Shown piece by piece: positions 48,402-58,200 of a DNA stretch of 64,000 bases (its first letter is position 1; each line of letters starts with the position of its first letter). Source of the stretch: Glaciimonas sp. PAMC28666. Its GTDB lineage: Bacteria > Pseudomonadota > Gammaproteobacteria > Burkholderiales > Burkholderiaceae_D. Made by a program: the position numbers and the translations under genes. The stretch spans positions 3,782,001 through 3,846,000 of the forward strand of contig NZ_CP070304.1 in NCBI RefSeq assembly GCF_016917355.1. Direction: 5' to 3'. The notes beneath the pieces are model-generated. The model was not told where the DNA came from. It saw only the letters and a list, made by a program, of their open reading frames with translations, and did not search any database.

Positions 48402-49169
48402 ATGATACAACGCTGGATTCGTTTTTTTCACGCTGATGCTATCGGCTTCGGGTTGCTCGAAGGAAACCAGATTCGGGTATATGAGGGCGACATGTTCAAT
48501 CATCCTGTGTCTTCAGAGCGCGTGCTCGCACTGCGTGATGTCAAGCTGTTGATGCCAACACAGCCAAGCAAGATTATTGCGATGTGGAATAATTTCCGGG
48601 CACTTGGGCAGAAGTTAAATTTGGCGATTCCTGAGGAGCCCTTGTATCTGATCAAGGCACCGAATTCCTACCTCAATCCCGCAGAAACGATTCAAAACCC
48701 GTCGTGCGGCGGCAAGGTTGTATTTGAAGGTGAGTTGGGAATCGTCATCGGCAAATTATGTAAATCGGTGTCGGTCACCGAAGCCATGAATTATGTGTTT
48801 GGGTTGACCTGTGCCAATGACGTAACGGTCGCTGACATATTGCAGCGTGACCCTTCGTTTACACAATGGGTGCGCGCCAAAGGCTTCGACACATTTTGCC
48901 CGTTTGGTCCCGTCATTGCCACCGGACTGGATCCTCGTACGCTGATCGTAAAGACTACGCTCAACGGAGACGTGCGTCAGGAATACCCAGTTAGCGACAT
49001 GCTATTTTCTGTTGAGCAGCTGGTCAGCCTCATTTCTCAGGATATGAGTCTCATGCCAGGTGACATCATCCTGTGTGGCACCTCGGTAGGAGTCGGGTCG
49101 ATGAGGTCCGGCAGTACCGTCGACATCGATATCGCAGGTATTGGCACACTAAGTAACCGTTTCGAATAG
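48402..49169 (+). CDS. Fumarylacetoacetate hydrolase family protein
   Basis: A 255-residue FAH-fold protein. Metal ligands are visible in VFEGELGIVIGK (two Glu) and CANDVT (Asp); the C-terminal part has DIILCGTSVGVGSMRSGSTVDIDIAGIGTLSNRF. Family members cleave or decarboxylate 2-oxo acids (oxaloacetate decarboxylase, 2-hydroxyhepta-2,4-diene-dioate isomerase). The next gene, a ketopantoate reductase-like dehydrogenase, is 19 bp away and forms an operon. The substrate is not shown; the setting within the oxalate genes hints at a small dicarboxylic acid. Confidence 0.82.
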   Translation: MIQRWIRFFHADAIGFGLLEGNQIRVYEGDMFNHPVSSERVLALRDVKLLMPTQPSKIIAMWNNFRALGQKLNLAIPEEPLYLIKAPNSYLNPAETIQNPSCGGKVVFEGELGIVIGKLCKSVSVTEAMNYVFGLTCANDVTVADILQRDPSFTQWVRAKGFDTFCPFGPVIATGLDPRTLIVKTTLNGDVRQEYPVSDMLFSVEQLVSLISQDMSLMPGDIILCGTSVGVGSMRSGSTVDIDIAGIGTLSNRFE

Positions 49170-49188
49170 CTCCATAGAGAGGATCAAT

Positions 49189-50199
49189 ATGAAAATTGCG
49201 ATTGTAGGTGCCGGTGCAATAGGCGGTTATGTCGGTGTGAAGTTGGCCTTGGCGGGGGAGCAGGTAACGTTCATGGTGCGCGGCGCGAATCTGGATGCGA
49301 TCCGTGCCAACGGCATGAAGCTCATCATGGCTGATGGCACCGAGCATGTTGCGCGTAACGTTAAGGCAAGCAACGACTATGCCGAAACGGGTCCGCAGGA
49401 TATCGTCATCCTGGCAATGAAAGCGCATCAGCTGGAATCGGTCGCCAATGATGTCCCTAGGTTATTCGGGCCGGACACCGTCGTGGTTACCATGCAAAAC
49501 GGCATTCCTTACTGGTATTTTCATCAGCACGGAGGGGCCCTGGAGGGCAATTGCGTACGCAGCGTCGATCCAAGTGGCATCATCGGCGAAAAAATTCGTG
49601 CCCACCGAGTCATCGGTTGCGTGGTATATCCGGCCTCCGAACTGATTGCGCCGGGTGTGGTGAGACACGTCGAGGGCGACCGCTTCCCGGTAGGTGAACT
49701 GGATGGGTCTGTCAGCGCCCGGGTTACGCGCGTCTCCGAACGCTTCTCCAATGCCGGATTCAAAGCACCGGTGCTGGAGAATATTCGGTCCGAAATCTGG
49801 CTCAAATTGTGGGGCAACCTGACGTTCAATCCGATCAGCGCGTTATCGCATTCGACTTTGCTCGATATCTGTCAATACCCGTTATCGCGTGAACTGGCTG
49901 CGAACATGATGCGCGAAGCACAAGCGATTGCCAACAAGCTCGGGATAGAGTTCCGCGTCAGTCTGGAAAAGCGTATCGCCGGAGCAGAAAAGGTGGGCAA
50001 GCACAAAACCTCGATGTTGCAGGATATGGAGGCGGGGCGGGCGGTTGAGATTGATGCGCTGGTGGGATCGGTGGTCGAACTCGGACGCCTGACCGATACG
50101 CCCACGCCGCATATCGATACGGTCTACACGCTGGTAAAGCTGCTAGGGAAATCTATCCAGGAAGAGGCTGGTTACCTGCGGATACAAAAAGCTGCCTGA
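49189..50199 (+). CDS. Ketopantoate reductase family dehydrogenase (ApbA/PanE-like)
   Basis: A 336-residue NADP-dependent reductase with Rossmann motif MKIAIVGAGAIGGYVGVKLALAGEQVTFMVRG, VVTMQNGIPYW and the C-terminal Lys/Asn/Ser/Glu region (EIWLKLWGNLTFNPISALS, GKHKTSMLQDMEAGRAVEIDALVGSVVELG). GAGAGGATC precedes the ATG. The protein is longer than the typical PanE of about 300, and a coenzyme A biosynthesis role is not required; it may reduce a 2-oxo acid made by the preceding FAH-family protein. Confidence 0.83.
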   Translation: MKIAIVGAGAIGGYVGVKLALAGEQVTFMVRGANLDAIRANGMKLIMADGTEHVARNVKASNDYAETGPQDIVILAMKAHQLESVANDVPRLFGPDTVVVTMQNGIPYWYFHQHGGALEGNCVRSVDPSGIIGEKIRAHRVIGCVVYPASELIAPGVVRHVEGDRFPVGELDGSVSARVTRVSERFSNAGFKAPVLENIRSEIWLKLWGNLTFNPISALSHSTLLDICQYPLSRELAANMMREAQAIANKLGIEFRVSLEKRIAGAEKVGKHKTSMLQDMEAGRAVEIDALVGSVVELGRLTDTPTPHIDTVYTLVKLLGKSIQEEAGYLRIQKAA

Positions 50200-50236
50200 A
50201 AGATAAGCCGTGGATTGCATCGGCAATTAGGACGAT

Positions 50237-50270
50237 GGGAGGTTGGCATTAATGCCGACCTCCCATTTTT
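50237..50270. terminator. Bidirectional terminator between PanE-like and PAS genes
   Basis: GGGAGGTTGGCA and TGCCGACCTCCC pair (one T:G) across TTAA, followed by ATTTTT. It sits between convergent genes and abuts the PAS gene stop. Confidence 0.75.
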
Positions 50271-50697
50271 AACTCCCTTTATTTTCAAGCTCTGTGATGC
50301 GTTTGCGCAAGGCGCGTTCTTCGGAAAAACGTGCGGTCTCATCACGGATAATGGCAACGATCGCCGTCACGGTTTTCTCGGGTGAATAAAGGATGGCGAC
50401 GGTGAACGCAATCGATAAGGGATGTCCTTCTTTGTGCAGCGCTGGCACTCGGAGAATGTCGTGACCGTAACGGGTTTCTCCAGTGTGCATGGTCTTGTGA
50501 TAACCGTCCCAATGTCGCTGCCGCTGACGCTCGGGAATAATCAGATCCAGTGACTGGCCGAGTGCCTCGCTTTCGGTAAAACCGAATATGCGTTCGGATG
50601 CCGGATTCCATAGTGTGATGGCGCCGCCGGCGTCGCAGACGACGACGGCATCTCCGACGACCGTTACCAGCTGCTCGAAATCAATGCTTGCATGCAT
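50269..50697 (-). CDS. Single-domain PAS protein
   Basis: A 142-residue protein consisting of one PAS domain with its PAC extension: FEQLVTVVGDAVVVCDAGGAITLWNPASERIFGFTESEALGQSLDLIIPERQRQRHWDGY, then HKEGHPLSIAFTVAILYS...TAIVAIIRDETARFSEERALRKRI. The C-terminus is a short helix. There is no output domain, so it may work through protein contacts, perhaps with a histidine kinase. It starts 15 bp beyond the edge of the first frc-oxc repeat, downstream of frc2 in the same direction. Confidence 0.8.
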   Translation of the reverse strand: MHASIDFEQLVTVVGDAVVVCDAGGAITLWNPASERIFGFTESEALGQSLDLIIPERQRQRHWDGYHKTMHTGETRYGHDILRVPALHKEGHPLSIAFTVAILYSPEKTVTAIVAIIRDETARFSEERALRKRITELENKGS

Positions 50698-50744
50698 GTT
50701 ATTGTCCTTCTTCTGCCGTCTTCAGTTAACGAATAAAGCACCGT

Positions 50745-50770
50745 TCAGAACTCCTCGCGAGGTTCTGAGT
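50745..50770 (-). terminator. Hairpin downstream of frc2
   Basis: TCAGAA and TTCTGA flank CCTCGCGAGG, giving a bulged hairpin about 50 bp after the frc2 stop. A weak T-rich stretch follows on the minus strand. It is repeated behind frc3. Confidence 0.35.
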
Positions 50771-50819
50771 GGCGCTCTGGTGTTACCGGTTCCTTGTTAC
50801 TCCCGGATGTCTGCTTGTC

Positions 50820-52070
50820 TTACACTGCCTGAGCCGAGTGCAGGGCCGCTACTTGCTCGGGGTTGTAACCCAGACTCGCCAGCACTTCGTCGGTATGCTC
50901 TCCCAACAATGGCGAACCGGTAATTTCGACCGTGGTATCCGAGAACTTGATCGGGCTGCCGACGGTGAGGTATTTACCGCGTTCCTTGTGATCGACTTCG
51001 GTAATGGTGCCACTGGCACGCAGGGACGGATCGGCGGCGATTTCCTTCATCGACATCACCGGTGAGCAGGGAATGTCGAATTTGCGCAGAATGTCCACCG
51101 CTTCGAACTTGGTTTTATCTTTGAGCCATTCTTCGATGACGGCAAAGATGTCGAAGATCTTGTCCTGCCGTGCGGTGGCAGTGTTGTAGGCTTTGTCCTC
51201 AATCCATTCTTCCTTGCCCAGCGCCTTGCAGATCGGTGCCCATGCATGGCCCTGGATGGTGAAGTAGATATAGGCGTTCGGATCGGTTTCCCAGCCCTTG
51301 CATTTGAGTACCCAGCCTGGTTGCCCACCACCGCCAGCGTTGCCGCCGCGTGGCACGACATCGGTGAATTTGCCATGCGGATATTGTGGATACTCTTCCA
51401 GATAGCCGATCCGGTCGAGCCGCTGTTGATCGCGCAGCTTGACGCGGCACAGATTCAGGACACTGTCCTGCATCGACACGGCAACCTTCTGACCTTTACC
51501 GGTTTTTCCGCGACCGATCAGGGCGGTGAGAATGCCGATGGCCAGATGCATACCGGTATTGGTGTCGCCCAGCGCAGCGGAACTGACCGTCGGCGGACCA
51601 TCCCAGAAACCGGTCGTGGAGGCCGCGCCGCCGGCGCATTGGGCCACGTTCTCGTAGACTTTCAGGTCTTCATAATGGTGGCCATCGCTAAAGCCTTTGA
51701 CCGAAGCGACGATCATCTTAGGATTGAGTTCATTGATGCGTTCCCAGGTGAACCCCATGCGGTCCAGCGCACCGGGTCCGAAGTTCTCGACCAGAACATC
51801 GGATTCACGAATCAACTTCTCCAGTACTTCCTTGCCTTCAGGCTTCTTGGTGTCCAGCGTCAGTGATTTTTTATTGCTGTTTAACATCGTGAAATACAGT
51901 GCATCGACGTCCGGAATGTCACGCAACTGACTGCGGGTAACGTCGCCCGAACCGGGCCGCTCGACCTTGATGACGTCGGCACCAAACCAGGCCAGCATCT
52001 GGGTACAGGCAGGTCCGGCTTGCACGTGGGTGAAGTCGATGATTTTGATTCCCGCTAGTGGCTTGCTCAT
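50820..52070 (-). CDS. frc: Formyl-CoA:oxalate CoA-transferase, copy 2
   Basis: A 416-residue Frc, amino-acid identical to copy 3 (59807-61057). The catalytic Asp is 169 (AALGDTNTG), the same number as in Oxalobacter formigenes Frc; the glycine-rich loop [18 protein letters not shown] is present. The start has AAAGGAG 11 bp upstream. It follows oxc by 36 bp. The stop codon is TAA; in copy 3 a 1-nt insertion makes it TGA. Frc1 at 43622 differs in the same loop and elsewhere. Confidence 0.93.
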   Translation of the reverse strand: MSKPLAGIKIIDFTHVQAGPACTQMLAWFGADVIKVERPGSGDVTRSQLRDIPDVDALYFTMLNSNKKSLTLDTKKPEGKEVLEKLIRESDVLVENFGPGALDRMGFTWERINELNPKMIVASVKGFSDGHHYEDLKVYENVAQCAGGAASTTGFWDGPPTVSSAALGDTNTGMHLAIGILTALIGRGKTGKGQKVAVSMQDSVLNLCRVKLRDQQRLDRIGYLEEYPQYPHGKFTDVVPRGGNAGGGGQPGWVLKCKGWETDPNAYIYFTIQGHAWAPICKALGKEEWIEDKAYNTATARQDKIFDIFAVIEEWLKDKTKFEAVDILRKFDIPCSPVMSMKEIAADPSLRASGTITEVDHKERGKYLTVGSPIKFSDTTVEITGSPLLGEHTDEVLASLGYNPEQVAALHSAQAV

Positions 52071-52106
52071 AATGGATAAACTCCTTTGATGATGTTAGAT
52101 GGCGTC

Positions 52107-53843
52107 TTACTTTTTAGTCGCGCTGCTTTGCGGATTGAGATTGGTCAAACGACCGCTTTCGGTTCCCGCTGATTCGTCGATGACGGCGTTGATGAGGGCC
52201 GGTTTGCCGCTGGCGATGGCCGCGGCCAGTGCCTCGGTCATTTCTGCCGGGGTGGTAACGTTATAGCCGATGCCGCCGAAGGCTTCCATCATCTTGTCGT
52301 AGCGCGCGCCTTTGACAAACACGGTCGGTGCGACATCTTTGCCGCCGGTCGGGTTGATATCGGTACCGCGATAGACGCCGTTGTTGTTGAAGACAATGAC
52401 CACGATGGGGAGCTCGTAGCGACAGATGGTTTCGAGTTCCATGCCGCTGAAGCCGAACGCACTATCGCCTTCGATGGCCACCACTGGCAAGCCGCTGGTG
52501 ACCGCCGCGCCGATGGCATAGCCCATCCCGATGCCCATGATGCCCCAGGTGCCGGAGTCGAAACGCTTGCGCGGTTCATACATGTCGATAATGCTGCGCG
52601 CGTAATCGAGGGTGTTGGCGCCTTCATTGACGACGTTAATATCGGGGCGTGTCCTGAGTACATCGCGGATCGCCCGCAGTGCGCTATGGAAATTCATCGG
52701 CGACGGATTTTGGTCCAGCGTGGCTGCCATCTTGCTCAGATTCTTCTGTCTGCGTTCCATGATTGCGCCAGTCCAGTCGACGCTTGGCTTGGGAAAGCCG
52801 GAACCGATGCCGCTTAGCAAGGCCGCTACACACGAACCGATATCACCGATCAGCGGGGCTGCAATCGCCACGTTGCTGTCGATTTCGGTCGGCGAGATAT
52901 CGATCTGGATGAACTGCTTCGGTCCGCCCCATGTCTTGCCCTTGCCATGCGAGAGCAGCCAGTTCAGGCGGGCACCGATCAGGATCACGACATCGGCTTC
53001 GGCCAGCACGAAAGAGCGCGCCGCTGCCGCCGATTGCGGATGGGTGTCGGGCAGCAGACCTTTTGCCATTGACATCGGCAGATACGGGATCCCCGATTGT
53101 TCGACGAAGGCCCGGATATCAGCATCGGCCTGCGCGTAAGCAGCGCCTTTGCCCAGCAGGATCAGCGGACGTTTGGCGCTTTTGAGCAGCTCGAGCGCAC
53201 GCTGGACCGATTCCGGCGCAGGCAGTTGACGCGGGACCGGATCGACCACCCGCACCAGCGATTTTTTACCGCGCTCGGCATCCAGCGACTGGCCCAGTAA
53301 TTGGGCTGGCAAGTCCAGATAGACACCGCCCGGACGACCGGAGACGGCCGCGCGAATCGCCCGCGCAATACCGATCCCAATATCTTCGGCCTTGTTAATG
53401 CGGTAGGCCGCCTTGGCGTACGGCTTGGCCGCATTAAGTTGGTCCATCTCTTCGTAATCGCCCTGTTGCAAATCGACGATTTCGCGTTCGCTGGAGCCAC
53501 TGATGAGGATCATCGGAAAGCAGTTGACGGTGGCATTGGCCAGCGCGGTCAGACCGTTCAAAAAACCGGGTGCCGACACGGTCAGGCAAATCCCCGGCTT
53601 TTGGGTCATGTAACCGGCCACAGCGGCGGCATTGCCCGCATTTTGTTCATGCCGAAACCCGATGAAACGCATCCCTTCGGCCTGCGCCAGACGTGCCAGA
53701 TCGGTGATCGGAATGCCGACCAGACCGAAGATGGTGTCAATGTCATTGTGCTTGAGCGCATCAATGACCAGATGAAAGCCGTCGGTCAGCGCGCCTGCTG
53801 GCGTGAGCAAGGCGGCAGATTCGGATTGAATGTCGTTTTTCAT
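52107..53843 (-). CDS. oxc: Oxalyl-CoA decarboxylase, copy 1
   Basis: A 578-residue thiamine diphosphate enzyme that decarboxylates oxalyl-CoA to formyl-CoA, consuming a proton. The activating Glu is residue 66 ([10 protein letters not shown]), and the TPP/Mg motif runs from GD at 459-460 to NNN at 486-488 ([14 protein letters not shown]...FNNNGVYRG). Length and motifs fit Oxc (568 in Oxalobacter). The protein is identical to copy 2. Upstream at 53957-53986 lies a 30-bp perfect inverted repeat containing the TTGAC-N4-GTCAA operator. Confidence 0.93.
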   Translation of the reverse strand: MKNDIQSESAALLTPAGALTDGFHLVIDALKHNDIDTIFGLVGIPITDLARLAQAEGMRFIGFRHEQNAGNAAAVAGYMTQKPGICLTVSAPGFLNGLTALANATVNCFPMILISGSSEREIVDLQQGDYEEMDQLNAAKPYAKAAYRINKAEDIGIGIARAIRAAVSGRPGGVYLDLPAQLLGQSLDAERGKKSLVRVVDPVPRQLPAPESVQRALELLKSAKRPLILLGKGAAYAQADADIRAFVEQSGIPYLPMSMAKGLLPDTHPQSAAAARSFVLAEADVVILIGARLNWLLSHGKGKTWGGPKQFIQIDISPTEIDSNVAIAAPLIGDIGSCVAALLSGIGSGFPKPSVDWTGAIMERRQKNLSKMAATLDQNPSPMNFHSALRAIRDVLRTRPDINVVNEGANTLDYARSIIDMYEPRKRFDSGTWGIMGIGMGYAIGAAVTSGLPVVAIEGDSAFGFSGMELETICRYELPIVVIVFNNNGVYRGTDINPTGGKDVAPTVFVKGARYDKMMEAFGGIGYNVTTPAEMTEALAAAIASGKPALINAVIDESAGTESGRLTNLNPQSSATKK

Positions 53844-53956
53844 GATGAAAACTTTCTTTTCGTGTGGTGTCGGTACAGAGGATGGGCAACGCGTGCTGTC
53901 AGGTGCTATCAGGTGCTGCTATTCGAGTGGGTTCCATCATAGCTAGCCTACCCCGC

Positions 53957-53986
53957 GGCGTTCCTTGACCAAGGTCAAGGAACGCC
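53957..53986. promoter_or_regulatory. 30-bp inverted repeat with TTGAC-N4-GTCAA, upstream of oxc copy 1
   Basis: Arms GGCGTTCCTTGACC and GGTCAAGGAACGCC, spacer AA; the core dyad is at 53965-53978. Centre about 128 bp before the oxc ATG. It is kept within the repeat (62944-62973). Confidence 0.7.
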
Positions 53987-53993
53987 GTATTAG

Positions 53994-54389
53994 GTAGCCT
54001 ACTGGGGGAGGAGATACTGATCGTCAGGTCCGGGGAGTGCCTGACAGACGAACTTGTTGGAATAATCTGTTGAGGAGCGATAAATGACCGCCCCATTCTT
54101 GATGCGGACATAAGACGGTTAATCGAAAAATGTAATGCGTGCGATCAGGGTTCACCGCCATCAAAAAACAACGATACCCAACGTTATTAATGCGTCTTTT
54201 ATTTTGCTGAAAATAAACAACACACCTTTGTTGAGGAAATGAGGTGGTTTTCCCCAAGGTTTGATGGCCCTACGCCCTTTATATTTCCAAATTGAATATC
54301 TGCTATCTAATTTTTCAATTAGATATTTTATTTCGGAGGTTTTATACTGCACTGCAATGAAGGATTTTAATCTTGATAGGGGCATCAAC
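53994..54389. other. Intergenic stretch upstream of 66-aa gene
   Basis: About 400 bp between the edge of repeat copy 1 and a small plus-strand gene. Apart from AT-rich sequence around 54280-54340 nothing was recognised. Confidence 0.4.
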
Positions 54390-54590
54390 ATGACATCGAC
54401 AACTTTTTCTAAAACAGAATCGACATCTTCTTCCTTGAATCGCAGTAATGCTCGCCGTTCCCTTGGCGGAACATTAGCGCGTGCGGCGTACGGCGTTGCA
54501 GCATTTCTGCTGGCCGTGAACTTGCGTGAATCGCTGGACGCAACAACCAGCGGTGACAAATCTGATGGCGCCACCACCTGGGGCATGTAA
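54390..54590 (+). CDS. Small hypothetical protein (66 aa)
   Basis: A 66-residue frame MTSTTFSKTESTSSSLNRSNARRSLGG..., with a hydrophobic stretch ARAAYGVAAFLLAVNL (residues about 31-46) that could be one membrane helix, and a polar C-terminus. AGGGG stands about 9 bases before the ATG, and composition is Ser/Ala-rich, as in small Burkholderiales hypothetical proteins. I do not recognise a family. It lies on the plus strand between oxc copy 1 and the histidine kinase. Confidence 0.45.
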   Translation: MTSTTFSKTESTSSSLNRSNARRSLGGTLARAAYGVAAFLLAVNLRESLDATTSGDKSDGATTWGM

Positions 54591-55253
54591 TTCGATTTGT
54601 TTGTAAATGTTACTGTAATAGAAGTGCCGTCACGTACTGATCGTACTGATCGTTCTGGTCTTAGACGCAGACAGGACGGCACCGCATCAAAAATCTGTGA
54701 CCGCCGAAACGTCCTTTTGCGCGCTTCGCTCTGTGCGAAGCCGGTTGCTTGCATTCGCTGACTCGACGATATTTTACTTGTCGAGGTTACGCTTCATCCG
54801 AAACATTTTTCCATTTCTCTGACTAAATAGCAGAATGTTGCTGACTGTTCACTTCCGTGTGCTTAATTAGCTCAAGGTATGATTGTTCCGGCAACTTTTA
54901 CGTCCAAAGCTCGAACGATAAGCAATTATCTTCACCGCCGGTTCGATCCGGATAGTTATCCACTCTGCCAGTTCTTCCTCCGTTCCCGACTGAAGCGCCG
55001 TTCCGATGCCCTCATAGAAGGCGGAGCGGCGCTATTTTGTTACCTTTGTGTATTTAGGCAAGCCTTTCCTCACTCTGTTAAGTGTATGAGACCGGTTTTG
55101 TGTTGAGCAGAACGTAAAAAAGGGCGATAAGACTATAGACAATACTTGTGAAAACTAGAATATTGCTATAAGTTTAATGAACTTCCCGCCTGCCCTTCAT
55201 TCTGAGTCAGTCCGCGTAACATCACTGTTTGTCGTAGAGGCGCTGGCCTAAAA
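54591..55253. other. Intergenic stretch with two long hairpins
   Basis: 663 bp before the histidine kinase. Two inverted repeats are seen: GTGCCGTC/GACGGCAC (54624-54682, 43-base loop) and AGCGCCG/CGGCGCT (54994-55033) followed by ATTTTGTT, which could end a plus-strand transcript. No convincing gene; the kinase promoter should lie within the last 200 bp. Confidence 0.4.
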
Positions 55254-58200
55254 ATGCATCCCGAATTCGATTTTCTATCCCATGGCGGTGAGATGGGTGC
55301 ATTGATGCGCGAACGCGACTGGACCTCCACGCCGCTTGGCGCACCATCGCAATGGCCCGAAATCCTTAAGATTACGCTGCGGCTGGTGCTGACGTCGAAA
55401 CACCCGATGTTCATCTGGTGGGGCAAAGATCTGTTTCAGTTCTATAACGACAGCTATCGCCGCACTATGGGGCCGGAACGGCATGCCACGGCGCTTGGGC
55501 AAAGCGGGCACGCGTGCTGGGCCGAAATCTGGCACATCATTGGACCACAAATTGATTTTGTCATGGCCGGCGGCGGTGCCACCTGGCATGAATCGCAGCT
55601 CGTGCCTGTGACACGTCATGGCGCGCGCGAAGATGTCTGGTGGACCTATGGATACAGCCCCATCGAGGACAGCGGCGGCGTGCAAGGCGTGCTCGTGGTG
55701 TGTAATGATGTCACCGACGAGCACGTCGCAAAGGCGCAGCTGTTACGTTTGAATCTTGAGCTTGCGGCACAAATGAGACGGCGGGACCAAGCCGAAGAGC
55801 GCCAGACCTTCCAGCTGGGGCTGGCTGATCGACTGCGCGGGCTGACGGCGGCCGACGATATCGCGAGAACCGCCACCGAGCTGCTGGGCAAGTATTTGCA
55901 GGTGTCGCACGTCTATTACACAAAAATTGACGCCCAGGGCGGCACGTTCCACATTTCGTATGAATGGAAGCTGGACCATCTGACCAGCCTCGTCGGTGCC
56001 GAAGGTGAACTCGCGGGCTTCGGCCCTGAAATCTCCGCTACACTTAGCCGTGGGCAACCATTTGCCGTCAGCGAGATCAGGCGCGATCCTCGCACTGCAG
56101 CGTACATACAAGCCTATGACAGTCTGGGTGCCAACGCTATTCTGGTTATTCCCGTAATTAAAGCAGGGCAGTGGGTTGCAGCCTTGACGTTGTACCTGAC
56201 CCTGCCATACGATTGGACACCGGGCCAGATCGCGCTGGTCGAAAACGTTGCCGAACGGCTGTGGAACGCGGTGGAGCGGGCCGATCAGGTTTTGCGCGTG
56301 CAACGGGCAGGCGAAAGTGAACGTCTGCACACCCTATTTCGCCAAGCCCCAGGCTTTATTCAGATTTTGCGGGGGCCGCAGCATGTTTTCGAGTTCGTCA
56401 ATGCGGCCTATGTGCGCCTGGTGGGCGAGCGTGAGCTGTTGGGCAAACCGATCCGAGAGGTATTTCCAGAATTGGAAGGACAGGGTTTATCCGAGATGCT
56501 GGACCAGGTCTTTACGTCCGGTATGCCGTTTTTTGCCAGCGATACACCCGTCGTTTTACAGCGCCAGCCCGATGCGCCCACTTCGCAGCTTTATGTCGAT
56601 CTGGTCTGTCAGCCTATGGTCGACGCCGAGGGCAGCGTATCAGGTATTTTTGTCCAGGGCGTGGACGTAACGGAACGCAGGCTGGCGCAGTTGGCTCTGC
56701 ACGCCAGCGAGGAGCATTTCCGTGGTGCGTTTGAGAACGCCTCGCTCGGAATGACCATCGCCGATATGGATGGGCGCTGGATCAAGGTCAATCGGTCGTT
56801 TTGCGCCATGTTGGGGTATACCGAATCGGAGCTGCTGTCAAAGATCTCTCTGGATCTGACGCACCCGGATGACGTCCAGATCACCGTTGCCCAAACTACG
56901 CAGTTACGCAGTGGCAAGTTGAATCATTTTCACCTTGAAAAACGTTATATTCACCGCGACGGCCATAGCGTCTGGGTCATTTTGAGTCTTACGCTGCTGC
57001 ACGATGCGCAGGGCACGGCCCTGCAATATGTCGGTACGATCGAAGACATCAGCGAGCGCAAACAAAGTCAAGCTGAACAGACGCGCCTAAACCGTGCTTT
57101 GCGCCTTCTGAGTGACTGCAACTCCATTCTGGTGCGGGCCACAGATGAATACGATTTGCTTAACGATTTGTGCCGTCTTGTGGTCGAATCCGGCGGCTAT
57201 TTGATGGGCTGGGTCGGCATCGCCGAGCAGGATGCCGCAAAGACCGTCAGGCCGATCGCTCAATCGGGTTATGAGGACGCTTACCTGGACGGTCTCAAGA
57301 TATCCTGGGATGGCGAACAGGTCATCGGGCGCGGACCAACTGGCACGGCGATTCGGACTGGTTTCACGCAGGTCACCCAGAATTGCCTGACCAATCCGGT
57401 CATGGCCCCATGGCGTGAAGCGGTGCTCAAACGCAAATACCACACCAGCGTTGCGCTTGCCCTGGTCCTTGAAAATCAGGTTCTCGGTGCATTGACGCTC
57501 TATTCGGCAGAACCGATGTCGTTTAGCCTGAACGAGGTGCAACTGCTGGAGGAATTGGCCAGCAACATGGCCTATGGCATGCAGTCGTTGCGCGCCCGCA
57601 GCGAACTTGCGCGCTATCAGCTTCGTCTTGAAGAACGGGTTGCGCAACGCACCCACGAAATTGCTGCACTCAATGCTGAGCTGGTGGAAAAAGCTAACGA
57701 CGCCGAAGCTGCCAACCTGGCAAAAAGTACCTTTGTGGCCACCATGAGCCACGAAATTCGGACTCCATTGAATGCCGTGGTCGGGTTGACGGGACTGCTT
57801 GCCGATTCCGCCCTCGACCGTCTCCAGCGCGATTACGCCGACAAGCTCCTTTTATCGGCGCAGGCATTGCGGAGGTTGGTGGATGACATTCTTGATTTTT
57901 CCAAGATTGAAGCCGGGGCGCTGCGACTGGAGCGCGCCCCATTTTCATTGAACGCCATTTTGAGTACGACGGCGGCGCTGATGTCGATTGGCCTGCGCGG
58001 TAAATCGGTCGAAGCGTTATTCGACGTGGCGCAAGATATGCCCGACGCACTGATCGGCGACGGCATGCGTCTGCAGCAGATACTGTTGAACTTAACCAGT
58101 AACGCGGTCAAATTCACCGAACAGGGCGAAATCGTCGTCTCGGTGCGCTGCCTCGAGCGGCAAGCCGCTCGGGTGACCTTAGAGTTTTCCGTACGCGATA

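Larger units (their letters stand above)
50712..53993. repeat. Direct repeat, copy 1 (frc-oxc operon)
   Basis: About 3.28 kb nearly identical to 59698-62980 in the same orientation. I see differences at 50724, 50726, 50770, 50820 (1-nt indel), 50859, 50892, 50952 and 53944; between 50953 and 53943 no difference was noticed. Outside these limits the flanks are unrelated. Confidence 0.93.

Noticed and set aside
54161-54754. Minus-strand 197-codon frame across the 66-aa gene
   Set aside because: Composition is Arg/Ser-rich like an antisense shadow, it has no family resemblance, and the plus-strand small gene fits better.
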